This document shows positions 49,963 to 62,543 of a DNA stretch of 64,000 nt, piece by piece. The DNA is from Stratiolaelaps scimitus. Taxonomy: Eukaryota > Arthropoda > Arachnida > Mesostigmata > Laelapidae. Location of the stretch: the NCBI GenBank assembly GCA_019614645.1, contig JABWDB010000002.1:26215501-26279500 (forward strand), written 5' to 3'. A program made the position numbers and the translations under genes. The first letter of the stretch is position 1. Each line of letters starts with the position of its first letter. The notes beneath the pieces are model-generated. The model did not search any database. It saw only the letters and a program-made list of their open reading frames with translations, and was not told the origin of the DNA.

Positions 49963-50373
49963 CTATTCGATTATTATGTCGATTGCTGTGCGGCATCTTG
50001 CTTTGATTTCGGCTATCCTGTCTGTCAACAAGTTATTAAGCCAGGACGTAATTTCATTGCTACGATGTGTATTGCTATTGAGCAGCCACACTAGGTGCTT
50101 CCTATCGTCATAGCAATTATTCATAAGTCCCTTCAAGAACTCGAGATATCGAACCGAGTCCATTTTTTCTTTTGGGCCCAACATCCCGTAGTAGCAAATT
50201 CCATTGAAATCCATGTCAAGTGCTACTATTACTTTAGGCTCGAATCTATTTGGTACTGCTGCCGGCATTGCCTTTTCACCTGGTCGTAGCCACTGTTTCA
50301 CTTGATCTTTTTCCTGTCTCATATACAGGCTGACCCATGTCTCGTCCACTGCAACGGTATGCTCTAACGTTCA
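49963..50373 (-). pseudogene. Second mariner-like transposase remnant, inactive
   Basis: Reads VDETWVSLYMRQEKDQVKQW with the first catalytic Asp block (DETW). A GICYYGML block then corresponds to the mariner GI-x-x-x-LL strand, and HLVWLLNSNTHRS corresponds to LLHDNARPH. The second catalytic Asp is replaced by Ser. The third Asp block is absent, because the frame leaves mariner similarity just before the R1-type remnant begins at about 49950. The frame is broken by a TGA upstream of DETW. It differs strongly from the mariner at 27.2 kb, so the two come from different families. Confidence 0.75.
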
Positions 50374-51276
50374 CTGCGGTTAGGTCATGGGTCTTCATCC
50401 ATTCAGAGCTTCAGTTGAAATCTCTGGCCAATAACACCAGGGCGTCATTGACTGAAGTAGATTAATGTAACTGTGCACTGTGGATAGTGTCAGGTAAATT
50501 ACAAGTGTATTTGGCTAATGTTATAGCATGTGGCAACATGGCATAACATCGGGGTAAGGCCACCACTATCTTTGTCCATTAACGTCTAGATATTGAATGA
50601 TTTATACACATAGGAACAATTGGGCATTTGGCTGGAGCGTAAATCCTGTTTAACTAGCCCTGATCCACTAATCTCGACAAGGAAGGTAGGCAACGACCAA
50701 AGAACCAAACAAGACCGACTGGTGTATCACACTCAAGCTCACTCATTCTGGAATTTGTTCACTGCCTATTTGAAACTCTTAGCCCTAAATAGTTCAGTTA
50801 AATTAAATAAATAAGTAGTTCACCTACTGTGGTTGCCAGTTCCCTTACCTAAACTCAGCAGACAGAGACCGTAGGCTGGCGTACTGTGCAACACTCGTGC
50901 ATCGTTCGTAGCTAAGTCTGCAGCAGTTGTACGTACACAGTGACGTTTCATAGGTAGGAGCAGTAAAAGGAGAGAATTTATCGAGACATACAACAACCAC
51001 AATGCCGCTAGTCCTGCCAACAATACGATCAGGCGGTTGGTTTGTGTTGAGCCGCCAGGTGCAATATGACTTTTTGGCGGGAACAACGCCAACACAGGCC
51101 AACACTGACTGACCCCTACTCTCGGCAGACAGACAAAGACAATTGCTCGTGTCGCCGTAAAGAAAGAAACACGGATGTGAGCGAAGGTATCGCCGATGTG
51201 ACGGTGGCCGTAAGGACGGCCGATAAGTCGGTCAAGTCTACGGAGTATTGCATTATTATTATTATTATTATTCTAG
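50374..51276. other. Non-coding stretch, GC-richer after 50900
   Basis: No supported gene. (ATT)n at about 51251-51271 sits just before a possible exon. Overlapping frames at 50820-51105 (minus) have no domain. Confidence 0.4.
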
Positions 51277-51422
51277 CAAGTGCCATCGACAGTGTTCGAG
51301 GTTCGCGACCTGATCAGCTATCTGTGTAGGCTGTGTGCCCTTATGCTTGCTCGCCTGATTCGGGAGAGGGAAAATATTATTACGAATATCACCGACACCG
51401 CTGGAGAAATAGGAACTGATGA
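51277..51422 (+). CDS. Possible internal exon, unassigned
   Basis: After a TATTATTATTATTCTAG acceptor-like sequence, the plus strand reads QVPSTVFEVRDLISYLCRLC, ALMLARLIRERENIITNITD and TAGEIGTDE. It then reaches GATGAG|GTGGAAGT, a usable donor. The residue mix is protein-like, with an amphipathic helix and a charged end. No family is recognised and no partner exons were found. The openness could be chance over about 50 codons. Confidence 0.22.
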
Positions 51423-54400
51423 GGTGGAAGTACCTACATGTGTTCAAGTGTCGTTATTTACTTGATGATGACACAAGTACATAGGCTCGTGATGACAGTG
51501 ACGATACATGTGACCGACAACGCTGAAGGAAGAAACATTCTTTTAGTTTGTCTTACTGAGGATATAATAGACAGATGGAGAAGAGTTGATCGTGTGTGTA
51601 TACATCAAAGTACTTGAGAACGACTAGATCAGCAACTAGAGAGTTCTCTGAAAGCTGCCACGGTATGCTGCCATATTATGTTCAGACTCGCTTCAATATA
51701 CGCTAAGCTTAGCCTACTAGAGAATTGGTAATCTGGACGAAGTTGTTTTTTTTTTGCCTCTTTGTGCGATCGTCATGATCGCGTAGGATGGCGTAACCGG
51801 GTCACGCATAGCTTTTGCCAACATGTAGAAACTGTATGTATGGAAAGAGCGGTCCAATGAACTCCTTATGCAGGAGAAGCTGAAGTGCGTTGGCCTTATC
51901 ATCTTCATCACTGCAAACATTGTTATAGGCGGCATGCATTGTCGTGCATACAGAACGAAAAGCATCGAAATTATAATCGTCCCAATGGGACAAAGAGGCC
52001 TCCACGATGGCTCACATTGTATTACATCTATGGTTACATCTACAGTGTATAACATTTGAGACCAGAGTAAACTTCTCGATCGCGCAACAGACTGCAAATC
52101 GCTGTATACGTTGCATGTGCGGCTTTTTTTATGTTCGCTTCAAGTTGACAAATATTGTTTAACATGAAATGATGATGAAAACCATAATATTATATGGGTC
52201 AAAACTGAGAACATATTTGTATGTAGTTTTGCAATTGGTTCTAAAGAAACCAGGTCGACAGCATCTGCAACAAACATGAATGTCCCAGGCCGTGTAATAA
52301 GGCATCCATACATGGGAAACATTGATACAAATCCGTGTCATTTATGAAGTGTGTCATTTGTGTAACACATCGATAGAGAAACCAAAGAAAAAACCAAAAT
52401 TAACATCTGTTTTCAACGCGTTGTTTGGTGATATCCGTTCACCCAAGGGAATTTCAGCTCACCCATCGGTTAGGCATCTATGAGAGTGAAGTGTTTATTA
52501 GACAGGTAAATGCCGAAAGCTGATATCGTGGCGATCCGCTGCGTAAACCCTTAAGGTAACTCCACAAACGGTTCAGATCCAATTCATTAACAATTAAATA
52601 ATCTTTATCTTCAATTCTGATAACTATATATAATAGACAGAAAGATAGGTATACATATAGCAGACCTAGCGCAATAACATTTTCGCAGTCGCCATGAGCT
52701 TCCGGATACCCTCACGTGCATCTATAATAATAGCATTGCCTTCGATATAAATAAGTCCATACTAATGCCAAGCTCTCGTTACCATATTAATACCATCATC
52801 ATCATGGTCGCCATCTTAGAAAATTGATTATGAGCTGATGGAATTAGGACGAAAATGAAGTTCTTAATTTCATTTATCTTGATAGGAAAGTACTTGACCA
52901 TCATTGTTGGCCATTTTCGCTACAATATTGAGACATAGTAATAAGATATAAATGTGTGTAGTAACTGCAGTGTGCAAACAGACTATTTGCTGAGGGTACG
53001 TCCACAGTGCAACGCATACATAGACGCCTTGACGACGCAGAGTACAAGGCGTCCTCTATTCGTATGTACCTAGCTACTCGATGTATGTAAATACTTTTGA
53101 GCCTCTCCTATGCACCGCGATCCTCTACGAGTGCGAGCTGTTTGTTCGCGCAGTTTGCCGTTGTGTGACGGCCAGCCAAATCCGAACCTGGTTGAATGGA
53201 ATAGTCCCATATCAGCTGTCAGCGACTGGTGAAGAATGCGGGCGATGCCAAACTCAAACGAGTGTGTATGCCTGTCTACGCACCCTTCCAGCCATCAACC
53301 TATACATGTATACACACATAGATATATACAGGTATACAACTGCCCATGGCCGGTTCCCTCTCTATCTCCTGCGCTTGCGCCAACCGTCGTCTGTGGGGGG
53401 TGGAGATGCACACGGTACCGAGGGAGGGGTGCTCGGATGATGCTGGGACTGTAAGGTTGTTGGTCTGCGGTATGCGCGCGTATTCAGGCTTTCGAACGCT
53501 GGGCCGATTGGCTCGTGATGCTCGCACGCTCTACCTCGAGATACCCATTCCTTCTTCAATGCCTCTCCTCTATCTTTCTCTCTCTCTCTTCACTGTTGTA
53601 TCATTGGATTCGGTGCGTTGTGTTGTGCCATGCCATCGCGTGTGCTGCTGGATATCGCCGCCACCGCCGCCGCGGCTGCTACTGCTTCGGAACTCTCCTC
53701 TGGCTCGACAACGCGAACTGGCTGTCAGTCGTTGCCTGCAGCCGGAATCGGACAACCGCCGAAGCTAGCTACTTCTACCAAAGCTTTTCCAAACAGAACG
53801 AAAACGGGCAACGCTGAAGGATGGCAATGTCATCGTTCTTCTTTTACTGATCCTCCTCCGAACCCCCAACAGCACTTTCTCCAGCTCTCGTATTCAAATA
53901 TTGGTGCACCGCTGCCCAGACACTGTATCTGCTAGTGATGCTGAATAGGCTGCATCGGTGTTGTTTCGCTGATCGTATCCGATCGGTATATGCTCTAATA
54001 CATATAGGCACTGTCACTAAGAGCAGGTCTTTCACTTTTCCAAGTGAATTGGCATCACGCTTGGCGTTGGTACTTGATCCCACCCACCGAACGCGCAACA
54101 TCGCATCCTAACTTGAGCACACCTTGTCCGCAATAGCAATTCATCGTCTCGAGATAAAGGATAGCAACGATAAATGATGACGACCCCTTCGGAAGCTCGA
54201 GGGTGGGGTTAAAAAAAAATTGTTCATAAGTTTGGCGGGTTTCCATTTGGTAGCTTCCGTGTTTTTGGTTAATCGTACGTTGGCAAAACAAGGAGAATCG
54301 AGATAGATTTGTTGGTCTAACTACACACACGAAGAGAATTTGGGAAAGCCAATGTATGTTTAGATGCTATCTGCGAAACGGTCGCGGAGAGTACACAAAG

Positions 54401-54975
54401 AAAACGTACGCCAACGCGAGTTGGTTGCAGGCGGTAACAGATCTTATTCGGGTCAGTCTGATTGCATTATTCATAAAGAAATTTTATGCAAAGGTTTTGT
54501 AGGATATGGTGCCGTCACCTCTGCGGGGGTGAATGGCAGCCACGAGGGAAACTGCGAACCTGTTCGTAGTTCGAGTTGCAAGAAGCAAGAAACGTCCCCG
54601 TAGTTGCAATGTTGAAACAAATCGCGTGAGAGGCATATGCCTGCGTAGCCTTGTTGCGTTATTCTATAACACGGCCGGGTTCATAGGCGTGTTTGCCACC
54701 GACACCTGGAGAGACGAAAGAACTACAGACAGATTTCTACGGTAGCGCGCGCTGAGTCTTCTGAATGAAGGGTAACATTCGTAAGAGAGATAGTGGGAAC
54801 TTCCTCACGTGACGTGATTATATTCGTGCAGGAGATGAAATCTCAACTTAGCTACGCGACTGAGAACGGGAACTTATGAAGCAGGGTAGGACATAGGAGA
54901 CGCAGATGATCCTGCTAAGATATATAATAAGTCGGTACATAACTTCGTAGCAGTTGCACATAGTAGTTGCACATT
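51423..54975. other. Non-coding stretch with a GC-rich part at 53.1-53.9 kb
   Basis: No supported gene. At 53080-53940 there are several overlapping frames on both strands with CT-rich (53574-53590) and (GCC)n (about 53655-53675) runs. They have no domain and look like composition artefacts. The rest is AT-rich. Confidence 0.4.
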
Positions 54976-55070
54976 TGCATTTAGGGGTCCGTCTTGCGAA
55001 GCAATGCTAAAAGCAGTACCGTGGAGGTTAAATGTTGTCTGAAAGTCAGTCCGAAAACCGTTAGGTAAGT
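54976..55070 (+). repeat. SINE-A copy 5 (3' part only)
   Basis: Reads GGGGTCCGTCTTGCGAAGC, AATGCTAAAAGCAGTACCGT and GTTAAATGTTGTCTGAAAGT, ending near a T-run. It lacks the tRNA-like head, as expected for 5' truncation. Confidence 0.7.
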
Positions 55071-55299
55071 ACATTTTTTTTACTAGCTATGAATTGCTAT
55101 AGCTTTTGAAAGAATTAACGGATCTTAATCAATACAATATTCCTCGTTTTCTATGACACTCGCCCATCGATCGCGCAGTGATCTGATCGTGATCTGTCTT
55201 ATCACCAAGCAGAAATATTCTACTTAAAATATGGCGGGACGAACTAATGTGCCGACCCAATATATATATATATATATATAAGAACGAGCCTGGTTAGGA

Positions 55300-55590
<291 letters not shown>

Positions 55591-56308
55591 CCCTGGTAAA
55601 GTCCTTCCTATTATTTTTCTATCCATCCATTTCTTTGTAGCTGTAACTATACAATTAAAGATAATCTGTGCATTTACGACAGTTCTCCAATGATATCTTT
55701 CTGCAATCGACGAAACACATCTACCAGTCTGATACAGATACGTACAGATAATGCCATCTGCGTGAATTAGCCTAACCTGATGAAAAGTCAACACCTCACT
55801 TCAATTGTACTTCGGATGAATGGATATTAATACGCTGCCTTAGTGCTGCCTTAGTACTTTCACAATACGAGGAGTACAGACAATCTATTCGTGTTGACTG
55901 TAACCGAGGCCTTATGCTACTAGAGATTGGACTAGCAAAGAGATAGACAGAGCGGATATGCAATCATTCATAATTGAAATTGACAACAAACGCGCCTTAC
56001 GCTTGCGAAACCTCTCTAACCTCTCTGCGTCGCTTCCGTTGGCCGCTCAAGTAGCTTTATAACTCGTAGCCTTTCTAAAGCGTCTCGAACAACGGAATGG
56101 TTGAACGCTGAACGTTCGTTGTATGCAAACTCCAAATGAGTACCGGAGGTTGAGAAGCGTTGCTGGGTTGGAGCAGCATTGGAACGCCTAAGGAGATGCG
56201 TTCGATGGATCGAAAAATATTGACGCCGCCGCCGCCTCGGCCGACTGCTTATTCCATACAGACAACGCTGAAGGCTGGGAGACCATGGTGGAGTAGCAAG
56301 GCCCTGAA
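55591..56308. other. Non-coding stretch
   Basis: No supported gene. The minus-strand frame at 56016-56354 crosses a (GCC)n run and has no domain. Confidence 0.45.
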
Positions 56309-56740
56309 CTAGTCGGCGAACAGACGCACTCGTTGGTTTTTCGGTATTTCCCAATACCGGCCAATGTTCATTCGATGGAACGCTCTCAGCTGTGGCTCTT
56401 CATCATCATTGGCACCGGCATTATCACTGTCGTCGTCATCGTCGACCGCCGCCGCCGTCGCCGCTGATTTTCTGTCAGTTAAGTCATCCTTGGAGCCCCT
56501 GTAATCGTGTAATGGGGTTACCATCGGCCTTGTAATCTCGTAACATGTCATATTCAATATGCTCACTAGTTCAACATATGGCGAGCAACCACATGGTTTC
56601 TGTGTATATGTATATATATATTGGATTAGATTAAAGCTGATCGAAAGGACGCTGAAACGATGGACAGACGGGCGGTCCCATGGATGAATCAACGAATGAA
56701 CCGACGACAACAACAACAACGGCAACAACAACAACAACAA
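56309..56740 (-). CDS. Low-confidence frame with Leu-rich start and acidic middle
   Basis: A 143-codon ATG frame that begins MLLLLLPLLLLSSVHSLI, which would pass as a signal peptide, followed by an Asp-rich stretch and a basic/aromatic end (FHRMNIGRYWEIPKNQ). The Leu run is the antisense reading of a (CAA)n repeat at about 56708-56744 and the Asp run reads a (GAC/GTC) repeat, so chance is the simplest explanation. No splice site or family supports it. Confidence 0.12.
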   Translation of the reverse strand: MLLLLLPLLLLSSVHSLIHPWDRPSVHRFSVLSISFNLIQYIYTYTQKPCGCSPYVELVSILNMTCYEITRPMVTPLHDYRGSKDDLTDRKSAATAAAVDDDDDSDNAGANDDEEPQLRAFHRMNIGRYWEIPKNQRVRLFAD

Positions 56741-56745
56741 CGAGA
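56700..56745. repeat. (CAA)n microsatellite
   Basis: A run of CAA/CGA triplets on the plus strand. It creates apparent Gln-rich (plus) and Leu/Cys-rich (minus) frames. Confidence 0.9.
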
Positions 56746-59370
56746 CGCATCGGCAGAAGAATTAGCTAATATTCCACTGTTGGGGTTCCTGTGTAATCTT
56801 TCCGCTTCGTGGTCGTTGTACGTTGTATGGTCGATCTCAGTCTCTTCTCGTGCTGCTAGCCGAGCATGCCTGCATGCTGGCCACTCCGAACATGTATATA
56901 TGGATGTACATCGTTTATGTTGCGGCAGTGCCATACGGATCGCAGCACTCCGCGATAGCCTCCGGAATAGCCTGTTTCGGTACGAATATTTGTACGAAAA
57001 ATCTCCATTCATTAATTTTGATGTAATAATATGGTAGCCGAGCGCGTGCTTCTATCATGCCCTCACAGTATCTTAGTAAGCAACTATCAGATGGGTGATT
57101 CTATGCTCACACGTGTGTGTCTGATCTCCAGTGTAAGCCTCGGTTGGATTCAGATATCAAAGGCCGCGTCCATCCGCGTTCGGATGAAGCTCACTGTCTA
57201 CGAATCATCGATGGAACACGACACTGTGATGTTTATCATCATACAATTATACTACGATGAATTTAACCTTGTTCAACATCTCATCAACTATTGATGAGAT
57301 CGATTCCGTTGTTGTGTTGCATAAATTGTAAAATACAACGCGCTATTCATTATGTGCGTTATGCTCTCATCGTTATGATACAGGAGCAGAAAGCCTTCGA
57401 GGTAGTTGACACGACATTCCCTTTGATTCCGGCAACAATAACAACAACAACAACAGTATAAGAATATCTGTGTACATGAATAATCTATATAGCCAACCAG
57501 GATTCAGGGGTCTAGCAGCCTCGTATTGCATTATCGCACAATGGGCTTCCTTATTGTGCCCATTGGACGTTCGCTATTTTATCAGATCGTCGAATCCATC
57601 GTTGAACGGAAAGGGCCAAGCTGCCGACGGATGCAATCTTTGCGCAGTGTGCACGAGAGTGTTCCGCGAGCTGTCATAGCCCAAAACCTCGTCATCGCAG
57701 CATATTATAGCTACCCCCCCCCTCTCTCTCTCTCGGTACCATCTCTCTGGAGTTTTGAAGACCCTTTCTCATGACAGCTTTGGAACTTTTGGCCGAGGGA
57801 TTGTCGTCTTCTTTACCCGTTCGAGTTTGTTCGTTCCCTCTGGTCTGGTTAAGGCTCTTGAGTTGGAGGAGCTCGGATCCTCCCTCTTCGTGTTCAGGTC
57901 TTTAGCTGTCACCCTTCTTCGCTTTACGTTCTTGGCGATGTCCGTAGTCTCCGGTCGTTCATTGACTGGGTCGTTCGCTTCCTGGCACCCATGGAGAGCA
58001 TGAGAGACAGAGAGAGAGAGAGACGCGATTCAGAAACACCTACATAATACGACATTGTTCTCAGCGCCCATATTGCTGTTCAGATCAGCTACAAGAAAGC
58101 ATCAACTCACTATCGCGGCTTTATCCTACAATAGATACATTAATTTGACGCTGTTTTGTTTTGAGTGTCTGTGGAATGACGTGCAAATGGATGCCAACAT
58201 CGCATGAATTTGGACAACCATAGTTGGTAATGAGTAGAAACTCGTGCCTGGACACATTTTCGATAGAACACACAAGCAGGAAGATCTAGAAGAGAAAGCT
58301 TGCCATTCTTTCATTCCCAACCTACTGTCACCACTGCTTCATTGAAGCTTGGCATCCTCGCTTGATGCTTCGCGATCAGACTAACGTATGCGTCGAGTAC
58401 ACGGTGTCGCCTTGTCTTTGAAAAAAGGTCCTTGGGTGGATTTGATGGACGGAACGCCCTCACGCAAAGGATGAATGATTATGGCACCCTTCACAGAGTT
58501 TTCGTGCTTCCGACAACGAAAACAACGACATGGCGCCAATGTCGTTCAGAACGATGTCGTTCTGCGGCGTTGCATCCAGCTTTGCAAAGGCAGCATTATG
58601 CGGTCCTCCCATAACATGATACCACATATTCGATTCATACAAGACACAAATATATATATATATATATATGCACGTTTCATTGTCGGTAACAGCTACTGCG
58701 AACCTACTCAAGTCTTAGGCCTCTGTTTATTCTGCTTTGGGGCTATAATCCGAATCCCACATTTCATGAAACACATGATATACATATATATTATACATAA
58801 AATAAATATTGCTTTCGCAGCCAGCCCCTTCGTAGTATCAGGACACGTGTACGTTTATGGCTTTTGGAGCGTATTCACCATCCTCACTACGTAATTTTAC
58901 TATGACACCATAATTGCCTTCATATATCTATGGGGGTTGTCTGTGTTATGATTCAAAACTCCCTGTGACGCTGCGATACATGCACGAAGCAACATTCCCT
59001 CTGAATCACTTGCTCACCCTCATGAGAAAATCGTATTAATGTTTGCAACGATTGAACTGCCCAGTTTTGATTAGTCGATTTCGCTTAAAACTCTCACTAC
59101 TGTTATAACATCATATATATGTATATATATATATATACCTTATGAACTATGGAACTGATAACAGCGCTTCTGATGATTGACGAGTAGTTGGATAAGGTGT
59201 ATTTAGTTGTTTTCTGTCCTAACCTTCTGGTGGGTGCAGATCGTATACAGCGGTGTCGAACAGGAGTTCGACCGTGGTGGTTTCACAAGAATAAGGCAGA
59301 CAGGCAGGCAGCTGTGGGCGGGGCCTAGTCTTTGAGCTGAGAAGTGGCTGCATCGAGGGTGAAAAAAGAA
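56746..59370. other. Non-coding stretch
   Basis: No supported gene. It includes (CAA)n near 57438-57453, CT runs near 57720-57735, GA runs near 58006-58022 and (TA)n near 58650-58669 and 59113-59139. Frames at 57470-57774 and 58475-58894 lack domains. Confidence 0.4.
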
Positions 59371-60400
59371 CGCGATTGTTGGCGTCACTGTTGTGTCTCC
59401 GTAGCTGCTCCTGCTGCTGCTGCTATTTTGCTTTTGTTGATTCTGCTCTTCTTCGGCGTTTTCTCCTTCATCTTGAGTGGCCTTCATTCTCTTGGCTTCG
59501 TTTTCATTGTTGCTGTTGCTACAACTGCTGTTGTTGCTATATCTTTGTCGCAGCTGCAGTTTTTGTAGTCGTTGTTATCGGTCTTGTTGTTGCTGTTGTT
59601 GTTGTCGTTGTTGTTGTCGTCGCCATCGCTGGCGATGCCGCTGACGCCGCCGGCTGTCAATGTCCTCTTTCGTTTTCGTTTCGTCTGTCGATGCCTGTTC
59701 ACTGTTTGCCTCGTTGCTTGCTGGCTGTCCGTTGAGTTCGGCCAGCGGGGACAGCGATGGGAGAAGGCGATACGGGGGAGATAGCGTTCAATTGTTATTG
59801 TTTTGCTCGCAGACGGCGAAATGAAGGAGGCGAATCGAGTTAATTGGAACATGATCCCAGCTGGCGTGTGTGGCCTCGCCCAAAGACGCGGCCGACCCTC
59901 CAGCCCACGCTCCCACACTTTCCTCTTTATTTCCCCCCATTTTCTGTCGGTCTCGCCGCACCCACCCTGGTGTCGCCTGTCCCCGTCTGTTCCGCTTGTT
60001 CCACCGCAGCCAATCTTCGCTTCCAGCAAATTCGAGTCCGCAAACGGCGGCGTTGTTGTCGCTGTCTGTTCCGGTTTGCCCCAGTGCTTTCCATTGGCTT
60101 CCCTTTCTATTCTTCCGCGCGTGGCTTCTTCGTCTACCCCACCTCAATGACGAAGCTGCCCCCTTCGTCAGCAATTCGCCCTCTAACAGGGAATAGTAGG
60201 GGACGGCAGGCTTGTGGGAGCTACCAAGACAACCAAACAACAACGAAGCAGTCGCCCATCCACGAGGTGGAATGGGCGCTTGTGCGATTGTGCGCCCCTG
60301 GAAATGGCCAATGACTACGTTGTGATGGCATAGAGGAGACCCGAGTAGGAGAGCCGTCAAGGACGTTTAAGAAATTCGAACGTCGTCCCGTCGTCGCTGG
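59371..60400. repeat. GC-rich block with (CTG)n and (TTG)n tracts; no gene supported
   Basis: CTG triplets at about 59411-59423 and TTG/TCG triplets at about 59570-59625 give poly-Val, poly-Cys and poly-Asn frames on both strands (up to 190 codons at 59788-60360 minus). At least four overlapping frames are open together. That marks a compositional effect, not coding. CpG density suggests a possible promoter or leader. Confidence 0.45.
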
Positions 60401-62129
60401 GGGAGGGGTGCTGGTTGTGGTGGAGGATGGAGTCGGTCACTATTAATAGATATTAATTGTGTGTGAATGTTTCTAGTAGATGATGACATGTATCCCAATT
60501 TGACTCCTTGAATATTTCGCCTTTGGCGCACGTTGTACTTGTCGCTGTGAGTAGACAGACACTCATTCGATTATGATTCAAGCTCGGTACAAAGCAGTGA
60601 AGATCTACACAAGGGAAGAAATGTATAGGTAAACTCAACGAGAATCTATATTCCATTTTTGCCAAGAGAAACGATCCACGTTCAGTAGCTATCGACGATG
60701 GATCTTCATGCAAAGCAAGTGTAATTTATATTGTATTTATTGATATATGTATTCATTGACACTGGTACTTCGTGGTTTGATATCATATCACTTACGTAGT
60801 GGTACTGCTGCCAGGTACTACAAATGTGGCTTGTACACAGCAACGTATATTGTATTGTATACATGTGGAGTCCCCTCATCTAATAAATTACTACTTCGAC
60901 TATGGAAACATGCCCATGATGGCATGGTATCTGTGCATATTGCAAATATTATATCAATGCCATTGAACGGTTAATAAATGAGTATTTGCATTTAATTATT
61001 TATTTGCTTTCAAGTTTGCTACTTTTGCTAAAAGTAGTCCAAGCTGTCTCATACATTCTATTACTAAGGTGCGAATCTCTTGCCGCGCAGTGGAGTTTAT
61101 TTATGTCATACTTCCCGAGTCCTTTCAATTTGTTAGTTTGAAATACAAGTTCGAGATTAAGTCCAATAAACGGCTTTCAGATTTGAATACCGTGATCGTT
61201 TCAAGAACATTTGCGTGGCGTTTATTGGCTCAACAAATTTCCACGTTAAGGTTAAGAGAGTAGTTTCTCATGTATGCATTTTGCCTTTGCTGGTCTCCTG
61301 AACAGTATTTACACACGTTTAGGTATAAGCAAAGGAAGAAATCCTTTTTAACTTCGAGCGTAATTCTTTATTGTTACTACACCCAGCTGTGCAACCAAAA
61401 ACCTCATAGCTCATTATATGGATAAATGTATACGAAGTGCTACAAATGAAAATGTGGACAATTATCTTTGTCACAATCGAACGAGTGCTCCCACTCTTGC
61501 TGGTTGTTTATTATATTATTGGTTACTGGTTGGTTATTATTATTATTATTATTATCTTACAAAGCAACCTAGGGAATTGGAGAAATCGACTGATGGGTTG
61601 CAATGTTTATGTGAATTTACATTTCGCTTTGAACAAATCTATTTGGACAAAAAAAAATAGCTTCTCGCTTATTGTGATTCGACCGCAAAGAGGTAGGTTT
61701 GCAGGTTAATTCTGACCACACGAAGCTTCGCTGATACCTAATGCACTTGACTGTGCGTCATGGTACGCTGATTATAATATAGTTAAGAAGAAAATGCTCT
61801 GCTCTCAGAGAAGCAGGTTTTAGAGCACCCAGTTTAATTGAAAGCAAATACGAAGAATTTTAACTTGAGAACAAGTACCATTATTAGTCAAATTCCTGCG
61901 AATTCAATCAGTGGGTGTGCTGCTGTCCATCTAACAATCATCACTCGTACATAGCACATCCAAACACGGATGTAGGCGGGAGGAACGGCGGCCGTATCAT
62001 TCAAGCGAAACGGCTGCTGCCATACGGCAGCATGCGTGTTGATAAATTCTAGATGATACGATCATCGCGATATATATATATATATAGGTGATTCGGGACT
62101 AGCACATTCATCATGGCATCGACCGATGC
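60401..62129. other. Non-coding stretch
   Basis: AT-rich, with (TTA)n at about 61536-61557 and a short (TA)n near 62071-62086. No supported gene. Confidence 0.45.
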
Positions 62130-62543
62130 ATGCATTGGTGGTGGCTGATCGAACTGGACGCAGCCCCTCTACGGTTAAAATTTCCTAAAGTTCTTGCTGT
62201 CGTAGGCGTTGACGCTCATGACGGCGGTAGCGGGGGCGATGGTGATCGTGCGGCGTTCGACACAGCGATGGCCGACTTGGTCCAGTCGGGGTTCTGTGGT
62301 GGCAGGAAGCGATTTGCACTAGTCCCTATGGGTATGCTTCTCTATCGCATCGCATCGGAGCCGTCAATGGTGATCAGTGAGCAAGCGAACCATAAGTATA
62401 TGGTTCGTCTGACGTATATTGGACATCCAGTGGCGGCGCTGCATGCTGTCCAATATATAGAATACGCCTTTCAGTCCAGGTCAGTATCGGCGATAGTTAC
62501 AGCTACAGTAGAGATGAGAGGCCGAGAGCAACTCGCGCTCTAA
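62130..62543 (+). CDS. Hypothetical open frame, unassigned
   Basis: A 137-codon ATG frame with a balanced, non-repetitive composition (FPKVLAVVGVDAHDGG, then GFCGGRKRFALVPMGML, then HPVAALHAVQYIEYAF). It begins about 40 bases after a (TA)n tract. No domain is recognised. It has no introns, no neighbour and no poly-A signal close to its end, so it may be chance or a remnant of an old insertion. Confidence 0.22.
   Translation: MHWWWLIELDAAPLRLKFPKVLAVVGVDAHDGGSGGDGDRAAFDTAMADLVQSGFCGGRKRFALVPMGMLLYRIASEPSMVISEQANHKYMVRLTYIGHPVAALHAVQYIEYAFQSRSVSAIVTATVEMRGREQLAL

Noticed and set aside
56309..56740. Secreted acidic protein on the minus strand
   Set aside because: The Leu start and Asp run come from antisense triplet repeats. 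Kept only as a very low-confidence feature, not as a finding.
59344..60360. Several frames of 70-190 codons on both strands, with poly-Val, poly-Cys or poly-Asn runs
   Set aside because: They read (CTG)n and (TTG)n repeats in GC-rich DNA. Many frames are open at once, and no domain is seen.
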